Positions 18,060 through 27,029 of a stretch of DNA of 64,000 nucleotides are shown piece after piece. This DNA comes from Massilibacillus massiliensis. GTDB taxonomy: Bacteria; Bacillota; Negativicutes; FLKF01. The stretch is from assembly GCF_900086705.1 (NCBI RefSeq), contig NZ_LT575483.1, positions 2,429,442 to 2,493,441 on the forward strand, written 5' to 3'. Position numbers and translations under genes: made by a program. The notes beneath the pieces were generated by a model that was not told the DNA's origin, ran no database searches, and worked only from the letters and a program-made list of their open reading frames with translations. The stretch's first letter is position 1; the number at the start of each line of letters is the position of its first letter.

Positions 18060-19730
18060 ATGAAGATAAAAAATAGCCTGAGTTTAAAATTTATGATGGG
18101 CGTGGCTGCCGTGATTTTATTGATTATGACAGTCAATCTGCTCTGGAGTATCCAGCAATATCGGCGGCAGGGGGAGGCTGATTTAAAGGAGAAGGCGCAA
18201 GTGATTTGTCAGCAGCTGGTTGCAACGCGCAGTTTTATTGCTTCGCAGCAGGATACGATCAATATAGATGCGGCGGGGCATTATCAGTTTAAGCATTTGA
18301 ATCCGGCAGCTGTGGGCAAAGGAATCAGTGATGAATTCAATCGTTTTTCCGGATACAATTTTAAACAAACAAAATTTATTGTGCGGGATCAGGAAAATGC
18401 ACCGGATAATTTTGAAGTGGAAAAAATGAGAGAATTGTCGGCTGATCGTGAGCTGACGGAGATTTGGGGCTTTGATGAAGTCGATGGAGTACGAGTGTTT
18501 CGATATTTGACGCCGCTGTATTACGATCAATCTTGTATGTCTTGTCATGGTGGGCCGGCCGGAACGATTGATATTTCCGGGTACCCAAGGGAAGGTTATG
18601 CAGCAGGAGATTTTGCGGGTGCCATCAGTATTGTATTTCCAATGACGGCCTTTGAAAATCATCAGTATGAAAATATTATCAGTCATTTGATTTTTATTTT
18701 ATTGATGATTATGGCTACCATCGGAATGATTTATATCTTGATGAAACACATTGTAATCACGCCGATTGTACAGCTGACTGATAAAGTGTCGCAGATCGGC
18801 AGTGGGCAGTGGACGCAATTGAATGAGATTTGTACCTATGATGAAATGCGGGATTTAGCAGACCAATTTAATGAAATGTCGATAAAACTGAATGGATTAT
18901 ATGACAGCTTGGAGAAAAAGGTCGCAGACCGGACACAGCAATTGTGTGAAGTGAATGTCAGATTAGCCGATCAAAGCCGAGAACTTAAGCAAATGTATGA
19001 AAAATTGTTTGCGGCAGATCAGATGAAATCGGAGTTTTTAGCGGTGATGAGTCATGAATTAAAAACCCCGTTAACAGCGATTATTGCTTTTTCTGAAATC
19101 TTACTGAGTGAAGGGGAAACGCTAAGTTCCCAGCATAAAGAGTATTTAGAAGATATTTTTGATTGTTCGCATCAGCTATTGCGGCAGATTAATGATATTT
19201 TAGATATGTCTAAAATTGAGTCAGGCTTGGTTAAAATCAATGCGCGTCCTACTGATATTAGACAAGTTGTGGAAAGCGTGGTGGCAATTGTTCGTCCGCT
19301 ACTTACGAAGAAGGAGATTGATCTATCCATCCATGTAGACGAAGCTCTGCCGATGATTCTCGCCGATCATGATAAAGTGAAACATATTATGAACAACCTG
19401 GTCAGCAATGCAATCAAATTTACGGATACAGGTGGGGCGATTGGCATAGATGTGCGCATTCAGAATGCCGAGCTTAAAGTAGCCGTTTGTGATGACGGCA
19501 TAGGGATCAGCACGCAAGATCAGCCTTATGTTTTTGATAAATTCAGACAGGTACATGATAGTGACAGCCGAGAAAATCAAGGCAGTGGGTTAGGTCTTGA
19601 AATTGCCCGTAATCTAGTAGAATTACAAGGTGGCCGAATATGGGTAGAGAGTGCATTGGGGAAAGGCAGTACCTTTACGTTTACTTTACCGCTAAATGCT
19701 TTTATCGAAGCGGTATATGGGGAGGAATAA
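18060..19730 (+). CDS. Haem-binding sensor histidine kinase (DUF3365/Tll0287-like sensor)
   Basis: A 556-residue membrane kinase. Order: membrane helix at about 8-30, a periplasmic DUF3365/Tll0287-type domain with a c-type haem motif CMSCH at 159-163, a second membrane helix near 205-228, HAMP, coiled coil, HisKA with phospho-accepting H332 in SHELKTP, then HATPase with N (NNLVSNAIKF), G1 (DDGIG) and G2 (GSGLGL) boxes. The ATG at 18060 has GTGGGGA upstream; an ATG at 18045 precedes that site. The response regulator starts at the next base after the stop. Placed before nap/ccm/nrf, it probably senses redox state, NO or a related ligand through its haem. Confidence 0.9.
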   Translation: MKIKNSLSLKFMMGVAAVILLIMTVNLLWSIQQYRRQGEADLKEKAQVICQQLVATRSFIASQQDTINIDAAGHYQFKHLNPAAVGKGISDEFNRFSGYNFKQTKFIVRDQENAPDNFEVEKMRELSADRELTEIWGFDEVDGVRVFRYLTPLYYDQSCMSCHGGPAGTIDISGYPREGYAAGDFAGAISIVFPMTAFENHQYENIISHLIFILLMIMATIGMIYILMKHIVITPIVQLTDKVSQIGSGQWTQLNEICTYDEMRDLADQFNEMSIKLNGLYDSLEKKVADRTQQLCEVNVRLADQSRELKQMYEKLFAADQMKSEFLAVMSHELKTPLTAIIAFSEILLSEGETLSSQHKEYLEDIFDCSHQLLRQINDILDMSKIESGLVKINARPTDIRQVVESVVAIVRPLLTKKEIDLSIHVDEALPMILADHDKVKHIMNNLVSNAIKFTDTGGAIGIDVRIQNAELKVAVCDDGIGISTQDQPYVFDKFRQVHDSDSRENQGSGLGLEIARNLVELQGGRIWVESALGKGSTFTFTLPLNAFIEAVYGEE

Positions 19731-20417
19731 ATGGTGAGCGGTCAGAAAATTTTAGTTGCCGATGACGATGACAAAATATTAAAAATTGTGCAGTATTGTT
19801 TGGAGAAAGAAGCGTTCGAGGTGGTAACGGCGTCAGATGGAGAGCAGGCATTAAAACTTGCGAAACTAACGCAGCCCGATATTGCATTAGTAGATTTGAT
19901 GATGCCAAAATTAAATGGGCTCGATTTATGTGAACTTTTAATTCAGGAATATGATATCCCGGTGATTATTTTATCGGCAAAGGGAGATGAACTAGATCGG
20001 ATTGTCGGGTTTCGTTTGGGTGTGGATGATTATATTAGCAAGCCGTTTAGCCCGACTGAACTCGTGTTGCGTGTGCAGGCGATTTTGCGCCGGGTTCGTG
20101 GGAAAAAAACAAATCCGCAAAAACTCACCTATGGAGAACTTTCGATTGATGAGCAGAAGCGATTGGTCGTGGCCGGAGGTAAGCCGATTGTCTTGACGAG
20201 CAAGGAATTTGAGCTTTTATGGTTATTTGCCTGCAATCCTACGACTGTATTTACGCGGCTGCAACTCTTAAATAAAATTTGGCATAGTGATTATAAAGGC
20301 GATGAGAATACGGTGACGGTTCACATACGACGGTTGCGGGAAAAAATAGAGAAAGATCCGTCTCAGCCTCAATACATCAAAACAGTTTGGGGTGTAGGGT
20401 ATAAATTTCACATATAA
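19731..20417 (+). CDS. OmpR/PhoB-family response regulator
   Basis: A 228-residue regulator with an N-terminal receiver domain (acidic DDDD near 11-14, phospho-accepting D55 in LVDLMMP, conserved K near 106) and a C-terminal winged-helix DNA-binding domain ending in TVWGVGYKF. It immediately follows the haem sensor kinase and is its likely partner. Likely targets, by position only, are the downstream nitrate/nitrite respiration genes. A terminator follows it, so those genes have their own promoter. Confidence 0.92.
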   Translation: MVSGQKILVADDDDKILKIVQYCLEKEAFEVVTASDGEQALKLAKLTQPDIALVDLMMPKLNGLDLCELLIQEYDIPVIILSAKGDELDRIVGFRLGVDDYISKPFSPTELVLRVQAILRRVRGKKTNPQKLTYGELSIDEQKRLVVAGGKPIVLTSKEFELLWLFACNPTTVFTRLQLLNKIWHSDYKGDENTVTVHIRRLREKIEKDPSQPQYIKTVWGVGYKFHI

Positions 20418-20452
20418 TATCATAAATTTAATACTTTTGTAATAGTTTCGTT

Positions 20453-20488
20453 ATCATACCGTAAGTATCTTGCGGTATGATTTTTTTA
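20453..20488 (+). terminator. Terminator after the two-component system
   Basis: Stem ATCATACCG / CGGTATGAT followed by seven T. It separates the regulators from the nap genes. Confidence 0.85.
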
Positions 20489-20543
20489 TCATAAAAAATT
20501 GAAATTTTCAGTATTTTTAAAGTTTTTAAGGAGGCCGAGCTGC

Positions 20544-21074
20544 ATGGAGAGGAGGACGATGATTCAATTGTTGTTGAGTGGAAGTATATTCGCGGTTTTA
20601 TTCGGTACAAACAAAGCAAAAGCCTATATTCGGCCGCCGGGCGCAGTTGAAGAAGGTCTTTTTCTTTCTACTTGCGCTCGCTGTGGAAAATGTGCGGAAG
20701 TTTGCACAGCAAAAGCGATTGTGATCGGGCATGGTGAGACGGGATTGTCCATCGGGACACCGTATATTGTGCCAAGGGAGCAAGCTTGTGATTTATGCAT
20801 GGAATGCACCAAGGTTTGTACGAGCGGTGCGTTGCGGCCTAAGGAAAAAGAGCAGGTGAGGATGGGTCGCGCGGAAATTGATCATGATACATGTCTTGCC
20901 TGGCAGGGTGATGAATGCAAAATCTGTTATACAAGCTGTCCTTTCTATGATAAGGCAATTCAACTGAAAGATCATAAATATCCAATCATTGATGAAACCT
21001 ACTGCACGGGTTGCGGGCAATGTGAACATGTATGTATTGCACAGCCTGCGGCGGTACGGGTAAAAACGCTTTAA
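20544..21074 (+). CDS. napG: NapG-like ferredoxin with four 4Fe-4S clusters
   Basis: A 176-residue exported ferredoxin that passes electrons in quinol-dependent periplasmic nitrate reduction. The N-terminus MERRTMIQLLLSG is a short Tat-like signal. Four cysteine clusters follow: CARCGKCAEVC, CDLCMECTKVC, CLAWQGDECKICYTSC and CTGCGQCEHVC, the NapG/MauM pattern. The ATG at 20544 has AAGGAGG upstream and keeps the twin arginine; a second ATG at 20559 also has a ribosome site but would lose it. It is followed by napH. Confidence 0.88.
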   Translation: MERRTMIQLLLSGSIFAVLFGTNKAKAYIRPPGAVEEGLFLSTCARCGKCAEVCTAKAIVIGHGETGLSIGTPYIVPREQACDLCMECTKVCTSGALRPKEKEQVRMGRAEIDHDTCLAWQGDECKICYTSCPFYDKAIQLKDHKYPIIDETYCTGCGQCEHVCIAQPAAVRVKTL

Positions 21075-21104
21075 AATGAAGAGGTTAAAACAGGAGGCGC
21101 TTTC

Positions 21105-21875
21105 ATGAAACTTTCTTTCAGGAGCAGGCGCAGAGTTGTGCAGAGCGGGGCTGTCATCGTGCTGCTGATCCCGTTGTTTTTTTATCCTACGATATGGTTT
21201 GGCACTTATATTTCAGCGGATTTCTTAGGCGTGGCACTTACAGATCCCTTAACAGCGCTGGAAATACTGGCAGCGGGGCGCACTGTATGGTGGCCGCTGC
21301 TCGTGTCGGTGATCCCTTTGGTCCTTGTTGCAGCTTTAGCAGGACGCGTGTTTTGCAGTTTTATATGTCCGCTTAATTTTTTATTGGAATTGCTGCCAAT
21401 GAAAAAAGAAGCGAAGGTCAGGAAAAAGTGGTGGCCGATTGCAGGTATCTTCGTTGTTGTGCTTCTTTCTGCTCTGGTGCAAATTCCCATTTTTACGATG
21501 CTATCCCCCCTGCATAATTTGATGCGGATGTTTTTATTTGGGCTTGGTATAGAATTTGTTTTCGTGGTTGCTGTTTTACTTGGAGCCTGGTTTTATGGAC
21601 GTAAAATTTGGTGTCAGGCGATCTGTCCATTAGGTGCTCTTTATGGCGTAATGGGAATAGGCCGCTGGATAATGATTGGTTTTGATGAAGAGAGATGCAC
21701 GCATTGCGGAAAATGTGTACAGACTTGCAGTATGGCAGTAAGGCCCGGTAGTTTGACTTTACTCGATAAGGTCAGCTGTACCAATTGCGGAGATTGTATT
21801 GATGTTTGTGAGGAGAAGGCCTTATATTATGCTGTCTGCGGGAAACGGAAAAAGAGGGGAGATGAAGCTCTATGA
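21105..21875 (+). CDS. napH: NapH-like quinol dehydrogenase membrane subunit
   Basis: A 256-residue membrane protein with about four helices. Two CxxxCP motifs (CSFICPLNF and CQAICPLGA) are typical of NapH/NosR-type polyferredoxins. It also has two C-terminal 4Fe-4S clusters, CTHCGKCVQTC and CTNCGDCIDVC. It takes electrons from menaquinol and hands them to NapG. Its stop overlaps the start of the multihaem cytochrome by 4 bases. Confidence 0.88.
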   Translation: MKLSFRSRRRVVQSGAVIVLLIPLFFYPTIWFGTYISADFLGVALTDPLTALEILAAGRTVWWPLLVSVIPLVLVAALAGRVFCSFICPLNFLLELLPMKKEAKVRKKWWPIAGIFVVVLLSALVQIPIFTMLSPLHNLMRMFLFGLGIEFVFVVAVLLGAWFYGRKIWCQAICPLGALYGVMGIGRWIMIGFDEERCTHCGKCVQTCSMAVRPGSLTLLDKVSCTNCGDCIDVCEEKALYYAVCGKRKKRGDEAL

Positions 21876-22402
21876 AACTATGGGATAAAGTATGCGGGGA
21901 AAAAAAGTTCACGTTGAAACATTTTATTGGGTTAGGTTTATTCATGGTGGTTTTTATCCTATCTACAGCAGGCGCTGTGGCATATACATCACAGAGTGAT
22001 TTTTGCGGCAGTTGTCATGAAATGTCACCGATGTATAAGACATGGGCGGCTTCGGGTCATAAAGATATCGCTTGCGCAGAATGCCATGAAGAGCCGGGAG
22101 CTTTAGGGGTCGTTAAGTCGAAAGCAAAAGGGACGAAAGAATTATATTTGCATATGACGGGAGATTTTTCAGCACCGAAAGCAGATGCGAGGGATGTAAA
22201 TTGCTATGGATGTCATCAAGATAAAGTGAAAAATGTGGAAACTGCTGCAGAAAGGAAAGATCCGCATACCAAAAAACATTTTGATAATGGCATGAATTGT
22301 CTATCTTGCCATAGTGGTCTTGTGCACGATGAGATGAAAAATAAAACATTACCGAGTCGGGCGACTTGCGTATCTTGTCATTGGGATGAGATGAATAAGT
22401 AA
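21872..22402 (+). CDS. NapC/NrfH-family membrane-anchored multihaem cytochrome c
   Basis: A 176-residue cytochrome with an N-terminal membrane anchor at about 19-39 and five CxxCH haem motifs at C45, C68, C111, C143 and C166. The first is CGSCHEM, with the Met at the position that ligates haem 1 in NrfH. Most NapC/NrfH proteins have four haems, so the fifth is notable. It probably carries electrons between menaquinol or NapGH and NapA, since no separate napB is seen here. It is named only to family because NapC, NrfH and CymA subtypes cannot be separated by eye. Confidence 0.85.
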   Translation: MKLWDKVCGEKKFTLKHFIGLGLFMVVFILSTAGAVAYTSQSDFCGSCHEMSPMYKTWAASGHKDIACAECHEEPGALGVVKSKAKGTKELYLHMTGDFSAPKADARDVNCYGCHQDKVKNVETAAERKDPHTKKHFDNGMNCLSCHSGLVHDEMKNKTLPSRATCVSCHWDEMNK

Positions 22403-22433
22403 TGGATAATACTTCGCGTAAGGAGGAAGAACA

Positions 22434-24695
22434 ATGAAGTTTTCACGACGGGAATTTTTGAAGGCAATGGCTGTATCATCGGCTTTATTCAGTGCCGGAT
22501 GTGCGATGGATACGAGTCGAAAAACGCAGGGACCTACCTCTCAGCAAGATGTGGAAAAATGGCATAAAGGTGTTTGCCGATATTGTGGTACCGGCTGCGG
22601 TGTATTGGCAGGTGTCAGTAAAGGCAAGATTGTTGCGGTGAAAGGCGATCCGGATTGTGCGGTGAATAAAGGCCGCCTATGTGTGAAAGGTATTTTATTG
22701 CCTAAAATTATGGATACAAAAGATCGGGTATTGCATCCGTTAATTAAAAAAAATGGTGAATTTGTCAAGGCTTCTTGGGAGGAAGTTTTAGATTTGATTG
22801 CAACGAAGTTTAAAAGCTCCATTGATGAATTTGGCCCGGATGCAGTGGGCTTTTACGGTTCGGGACAAAACGTTGCCGAAGAAGCGTACATCGCCAATAA
22901 ATTGTTTAAGGGGGCGATCGGGACCAATAACATTGACGGTAATCCACGGACTTGTATGGCGAGTGCAGTCGCGGGGTATATCAGTACCTTCGGCAAGGAT
23001 GAGCCGATGGGAACGTATGCGGATATTGAAGCTGCCGATGTATTTTTTATCATTGGCTCCAATCTGGCAGAGGCGCATCCGATTCTTTATTCTCGGGTGG
23101 TAGATCGTAAAAATAGCAATCCGAATGCGAAGATTATCATTGCCGATCCACGGCGGACGCGTACGGCGGATATTGCCGATGTACTGCTGCAGTTTACACC
23201 GGGGACAGATTTGGCACTTTTAAATAGTATGGCGTATGTGATTGTTGAAGAAGATTTGGTTGATATGAATTTTATAAACGAACATACGGAATTTGTCAAA
23301 GGTGCAGATCAAAAATTAAATTTTGCAGAATTTAAGCGGTTTCTGCAAGACTATGCACCGGAGAAAGTCAGTGAGCTGACAGGCATTGATGCAGGGGAAA
23401 TTAAGAATGTAGCAAGGCTGTTTGCCGCAAAAGATAGAAATACGATATCGCTATGGTGTATGGGGCTGAACCAGAGGATTCGAGGAACTTGGGTGAATAA
23501 TCTCATCCATAATTTACATCTGCTGACGGGGAAAATCTGTCGTCCGGGCAATACACCATTCTCTTTGACCGGACAGCCCAGTGCCTGCGGCAGTATTCGT
23601 GAAGTTGGTGCATTATCACATTTATTGCCGGCACATCGTGTTGTCGCCAATCCCAAACATCGCGCGGAAATCGCAAAAATTTGGGGTGTTGATCCAAATC
23701 ATATGAGCGCTAAACCGGGTTATCATACAATTGAGATGTTCCGGGCTGCCGCTGCAGGCAAGTTAAAAGCTTTGTGGGTGATGTGCACCAATCCGGGGCA
23801 GTCACTTCCCAATTTAAATGCGTATCGTAAAGGGATGGAAGATACCTTTATGGTAGTTTCGGAAACCTATCATCCTACGCGTACTTCGGAGTTGGCGGAT
23901 GTTGTTTTGCCGGCGGCTTTATGGATGGAAAAGGAAGGGGTTTACGGAAATGGTGAGCGGCGTACACAACATCTGGATAAGGCTGTAGAGCCGCCGGGTG
24001 AGGCAAAACCGGATGTATGGGCTTTGCTTGAAGTCGCCAAGCGGTTGGGTTACGGAGAAATTTTCAATTATAAAGACAACGAAGCGATATGGGAAGAATA
24101 TCGGAAATGTACGACTGGCACAAAAATGGATTTGCCGCCGTATGCGCGTTTGAAAAAAGAACACGGACTTACATGGCCGATTCCGAAAGATGATGCGCCG
24201 CCTACTGCGATACGTTACGCCGCACCTTATGATCCGTTTGTACCGGAAGGCATCAAATTTTATGGGCGTCCAAATGGACGAGCGGTGATTTATGCAAGAC
24301 CGCATGCCGCTCCGCAGGAAGTGCCTGATGGAGAATATCCTTTCTTTTTATCAACGGGGCGAATTTTAGAACATTGGCATACCGGCACGATGACCTTTAA
24401 TGTGCCGGAGTTAAAAAGAGCTGCGGCTGAGATGTATATTGAAATTTGCCCGGAAGATGCAGCGCGTCTTGCCATCAAAGATGGTATGTTGGTAGACGTT
24501 ACTTCCCGTCGTGGTACGTGTAAGCTGAAGGCAAAAATAAATGGCCGTGGACAGCCACGGCCGGGAATGGTGTATGTACCATTTCATGATCAGGAAATGA
24601 TTCGTATGATTAATTTTGTAACGATTGATGCATTTGATGACGTATCAAAGCAACCGGAATATAAACTTTGTGCAGTGAAAATCAGCAGAGCTTAG
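22434..24695 (+). CDS. napA: Periplasmic nitrate reductase catalytic subunit NapA
   Basis: Reduces nitrate to nitrite outside the inner membrane with a bis-MGD molybdenum cofactor and one 4Fe-4S cluster. The 753 residues match monomeric NapA of Desulfovibrio type. Seen: Tat signal SRREFLK at 4-10, cluster cysteines C48, C51, C55 and C83, and the molybdenum-ligating cysteine C174 in RTCMASAV. SAGC at 20-23 could be a lipobox and anchor the protein, but serine at -3 is not ideal. It is the last gene of the napGH-cytochrome-napA run and overlaps the opposite-strand napD by 4 bases. Confidence 0.92.
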   Translation: MKFSRREFLKAMAVSSALFSAGCAMDTSRKTQGPTSQQDVEKWHKGVCRYCGTGCGVLAGVSKGKIVAVKGDPDCAVNKGRLCVKGILLPKIMDTKDRVLHPLIKKNGEFVKASWEEVLDLIATKFKSSIDEFGPDAVGFYGSGQNVAEEAYIANKLFKGAIGTNNIDGNPRTCMASAVAGYISTFGKDEPMGTYADIEAADVFFIIGSNLAEAHPILYSRVVDRKNSNPNAKIIIADPRRTRTADIADVLLQFTPGTDLALLNSMAYVIVEEDLVDMNFINEHTEFVKGADQKLNFAEFKRFLQDYAPEKVSELTGIDAGEIKNVARLFAAKDRNTISLWCMGLNQRIRGTWVNNLIHNLHLLTGKICRPGNTPFSLTGQPSACGSIREVGALSHLLPAHRVVANPKHRAEIAKIWGVDPNHMSAKPGYHTIEMFRAAAAGKLKALWVMCTNPGQSLPNLNAYRKGMEDTFMVVSETYHPTRTSELADVVLPAALWMEKEGVYGNGERRTQHLDKAVEPPGEAKPDVWALLEVAKRLGYGEIFNYKDNEAIWEEYRKCTTGTKMDLPPYARLKKEHGLTWPIPKDDAPPTAIRYAAPYDPFVPEGIKFYGRPNGRAVIYARPHAAPQEVPDGEYPFFLSTGRILEHWHTGTMTFNVPELKRAAAEMYIEICPEDAARLAIKDGMLVDVTSRRGTCKLKAKINGRGQPRPGMVYVPFHDQEMIRMINFVTIDAFDDVSKQPEYKLCAVKISRA

Positions 24696-24931
24696 CTTTC
24701 TTCATCGGCTGTCGTGATATAGCTTGGAAATACACCGGCTACGCCCTTTAGTTGTTCTATTTTGGTACATACCGTATGCATGACATTTAGGTTGTCCGCT
24801 TCAAGAAGCAGGATGATTTCTCCTTTGGGTGAAACAGAATGAATCTCTATTTCCTGAAACTGTGCAAGCTGCGATGTTATATTTTCTATATCTTGCGCAA
24901 TCGGTTGTACGATGATACTTGCAATCGCCAT
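24692..24931 (-). CDS. napD: NapD chaperone for NapA
   Basis: A 79-residue cytoplasmic protein with the NapD ferredoxin-like layout: an N-terminal strand MAIASIIVQ, a helix, the G-E-I-I-L-L-L-E strand, a second helix with MHTVCTKIEQLKGV, and a final strand. NapD binds the NapA Tat signal and guides cofactor loading and export. Unusually it is on the opposite strand, tail-to-tail with napA and sharing 4 bases with it. The start ATG at 24931 follows GAGGAGG. Confidence 0.85.
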   Translation of the reverse strand: MAIASIIVQPIAQDIENITSQLAQFQEIEIHSVSPKGEIILLLEADNLNVMHTVCTKIEQLKGVAGVFPSYITTADEES

Positions 24932-25067
24932 TACTTGGCCTCCTCTTCCTCTTTTACTTTAGTATAAGAGAGTAGAAGAGAATTGGCAATCGTTTCAACA
25001 GAGGATACTGGTAAAATGAGTGTGAAATGTAGAGATATAAGAAGTCAGCAGAGATGAGGAACGATGT

Positions 25068-25688
25068 ATGGAAAATCAGTTGGTGATTCATTTAACAAAC
25101 GTAGGCAAGCGGTATGGTCGTAAAGTCTTGTTTTGTGGAATCGATAAAGTAGTGCAGCCGGGACAATGTATAGCGATTACCGGTAAAAACGGTTCGGGAA
25201 AATCGACATTGTTAAAATTAATTGCCGGGCTGGTTCGCCCCACTTCGGGAGCGGTTGAGATGATTTGTGGCAATCAAACACTGGATACTGAACAGCGTCT
25301 AAAGCAACTGGGATTTATCTCGCCGGAGTTGGTGTTTTATCCCACATTGACAGGCGTGGAAAATCTTTTGTTTTTTGCTAACGGCCATGGTTGCCGTTGC
25401 ACGAAAGAGCAGGCAGAGCAAGCTATGGAGCAGGTTGGTCTGCAGACGAAGCGTTTGCTCAGTACCTATTCTACGGGGATGAAACAAAGGCTGAAGTTTG
25501 CACTGCTAAAAATTCTGCAGCCTGCTTTATGGCTCTTAGATGAACCATCGGCAAATCTTGATGATGAGGGTAAAGCTTTAGCTATGCATTGTATCAAGGA
25601 AGCATTGCAGCAAGGCGTAACTGTCATCATTGCGACAAATGAACGTTGGGAGGCGCAGTATGCCGATGATGAAATATCCCTTACTTAA
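25068..25688 (+). CDS. ccmA: Haem exporter ATPase CcmA
   Basis: A 206-residue ABC ATPase of cytochrome c maturation System I. Walker A is GKNGSGKST at about 45-53, the signature region is YSTGMKQRLKFA, and Walker B is LWLLDEPSANLD. With CcmB and CcmC it drives haem handover to CcmE. The ATG at 25068 follows GAGGAAC. The gene overlaps ccmB by 29 bases. Confidence 0.9.
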   Translation: MENQLVIHLTNVGKRYGRKVLFCGIDKVVQPGQCIAITGKNGSGKSTLLKLIAGLVRPTSGAVEMICGNQTLDTEQRLKQLGFISPELVFYPTLTGVENLLFFANGHGCRCTKEQAEQAMEQVGLQTKRLLSTYSTGMKQRLKFALLKILQPALWLLDEPSANLDDEGKALAMHCIKEALQQGVTVIIATNERWEAQYADDEISLT

Positions 25689-26337
25689 TGCAATCTGGTG
25701 TGTATTTACCAAGGAACTTTTATGTGAATTTAGGACGAAGTATGTACTGAGCACACTTGTTATGTTTGCTTTGGTTACGCTGTCCAGCGTAAGTATGGCG
25801 GTCGGTGGGGTAAGTTTAGCGCCGCAAATCAGTGGTGTACTGTTATGGATTATTTTGTTTTTTTGCTCTATGGCAGGTCTGTCGCGGGTTTTTGTTGAGG
25901 AGCAGGAAACAGGTACAATGTTTGCTTTGCGTATTTATATGCCGAGTCAAGCGATTATTTTAGGCAAGATGTTGTTTAACACGGTATTGTTATTGTTTTT
26001 GAGTTGGTTTGTTGTACCACTGTTTATTATGTTTCTTAACGTGGATATTTCGTTTTGGTGGTCATTTCTTACGGTTTTATGTTTGGGAACGGTTGGGATA
26101 GCGGCGGCTTCGACGCTGACGGCGGCTATGGTCGCAAAAGCGGGCGGTAAGCATGCTTTATTTACGGTGCTGACCTTTCCGATTTTACTGCCGCAATTTT
26201 TGGGCAGCATTCATGCAACGATCTGTCTTTTCTCGCAGATTCCACCAACGTATCATGATCTGATCTTTATGGCGGGGTATGACTTGGTGCTGATCGTTGC
26301 GGCCTATATTTTATTTGATTATTTTTGGTATAACTAG
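25660..26337 (+). CDS. ccmB: Haem exporter membrane subunit CcmB
   Basis: A 225-residue protein with six hydrophobic segments and the CcmB pattern FTKELLCEFRTKY near the start and FVEEQETGT after the second helix. The start chosen is ATG 25660, with TGGGAGG at 25647; a more upstream in-frame ATG lies deep inside ccmA. It is the membrane partner of CcmA. Confidence 0.88.
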   Translation: MPMMKYPLLNAIWCVFTKELLCEFRTKYVLSTLVMFALVTLSSVSMAVGGVSLAPQISGVLLWIILFFCSMAGLSRVFVEEQETGTMFALRIYMPSQAIILGKMLFNTVLLLFLSWFVVPLFIMFLNVDISFWWSFLTVLCLGTVGIAAASTLTAAMVAKAGGKHALFTVLTFPILLPQFLGSIHATICLFSQIPPTYHDLIFMAGYDLVLIVAAYILFDYFWYN

Positions 26338-26367
26338 CACCTATTTTTAGAAATATGGGAGGATATT

Positions 26368-27021
26368 ATGAGAGTAACCGGCTTGATTTTAGGTTTTTTA
26401 GGTGCGCTATATGCAGTGTTTTATATTGTACCGCCGGCAGCGGGACTCGGAAATTTGGTGCGAATCGCTTTTTTTCATATTCCGGTTGCCTGGGTTTCAG
26501 TACTTGCTTTTTTCCTGTCTGCTTACTGGGGCGGGCAGTATTTAAGAAAGCGTGAAATGGACTATGACTGGAAAAGTTCTAGTGCGGCTGCGCTCGGATT
26601 GGTATTTTGTCTATTGGCAACGGTCAGCGGGGCTATTTTTGCAAAACTCACTTGGGGCGCCTACTGGAACTGGGATCCTCGGCAAACGACGATTTTTATT
26701 TTACTTTTGATTTATGGTGCGTATATGGTTTTACGTTCGGCAATCAGTGATGAAGAGGAACGGGCTAAAATCTCTGCTGTTTATGGGCTCGTGTCGTTTC
26801 TGACAGTACCTTTTTTAGTATTTATCATTCCCCGATTTTATGCTTCGCTTCATCCGGAACCGGTAATTAACGGCAAAGGTACGCTGGGAATGGATACGAC
26901 GATGGTTGCGGTGCTTATGTTTACATTATGTATAGTTACAGCCGCTTTTTGGCAAATGCTGCAGTATCTGGTGAACAGAAAAAAACACGCAGCGCAGTTA
27001 GAAAATTGTAGTGAGGAGTGA
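26368..27021 (+). CDS. ccmC: Haem-handling protein CcmC
   Basis: A 217-residue membrane protein with six helices and the tryptophan-rich haem-binding segment WGAYWNWDPRQT near 100. Two conserved histidines flank it (FFHIPVAW and near SLHPEP). CcmC loads haem onto CcmE. It starts at ATG 26368 after GGGAGG, and its stop overlaps the region where ccmE begins. Confidence 0.9.
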   Translation: MRVTGLILGFLGALYAVFYIVPPAAGLGNLVRIAFFHIPVAWVSVLAFFLSAYWGGQYLRKREMDYDWKSSSAAALGLVFCLLATVSGAIFAKLTWGAYWNWDPRQTTIFILLLIYGAYMVLRSAISDEEERAKISAVYGLVSFLTVPFLVFIIPRFYASLHPEPVINGKGTLGMDTTMVAVLMFTLCIVTAAFWQMLQYLVNRKKHAAQLENCSEE

Positions 27022-27029
27022 AAATTTCT

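Noticed and set aside
22434-24695. Formate dehydrogenase instead of nitrate reductase
   Set aside because: The molybdenum-ligand context RTCMASAV, the length of 753 and the NapG/H/D neighbours match NapA; the FDH selenocysteine or Cys context is absent.
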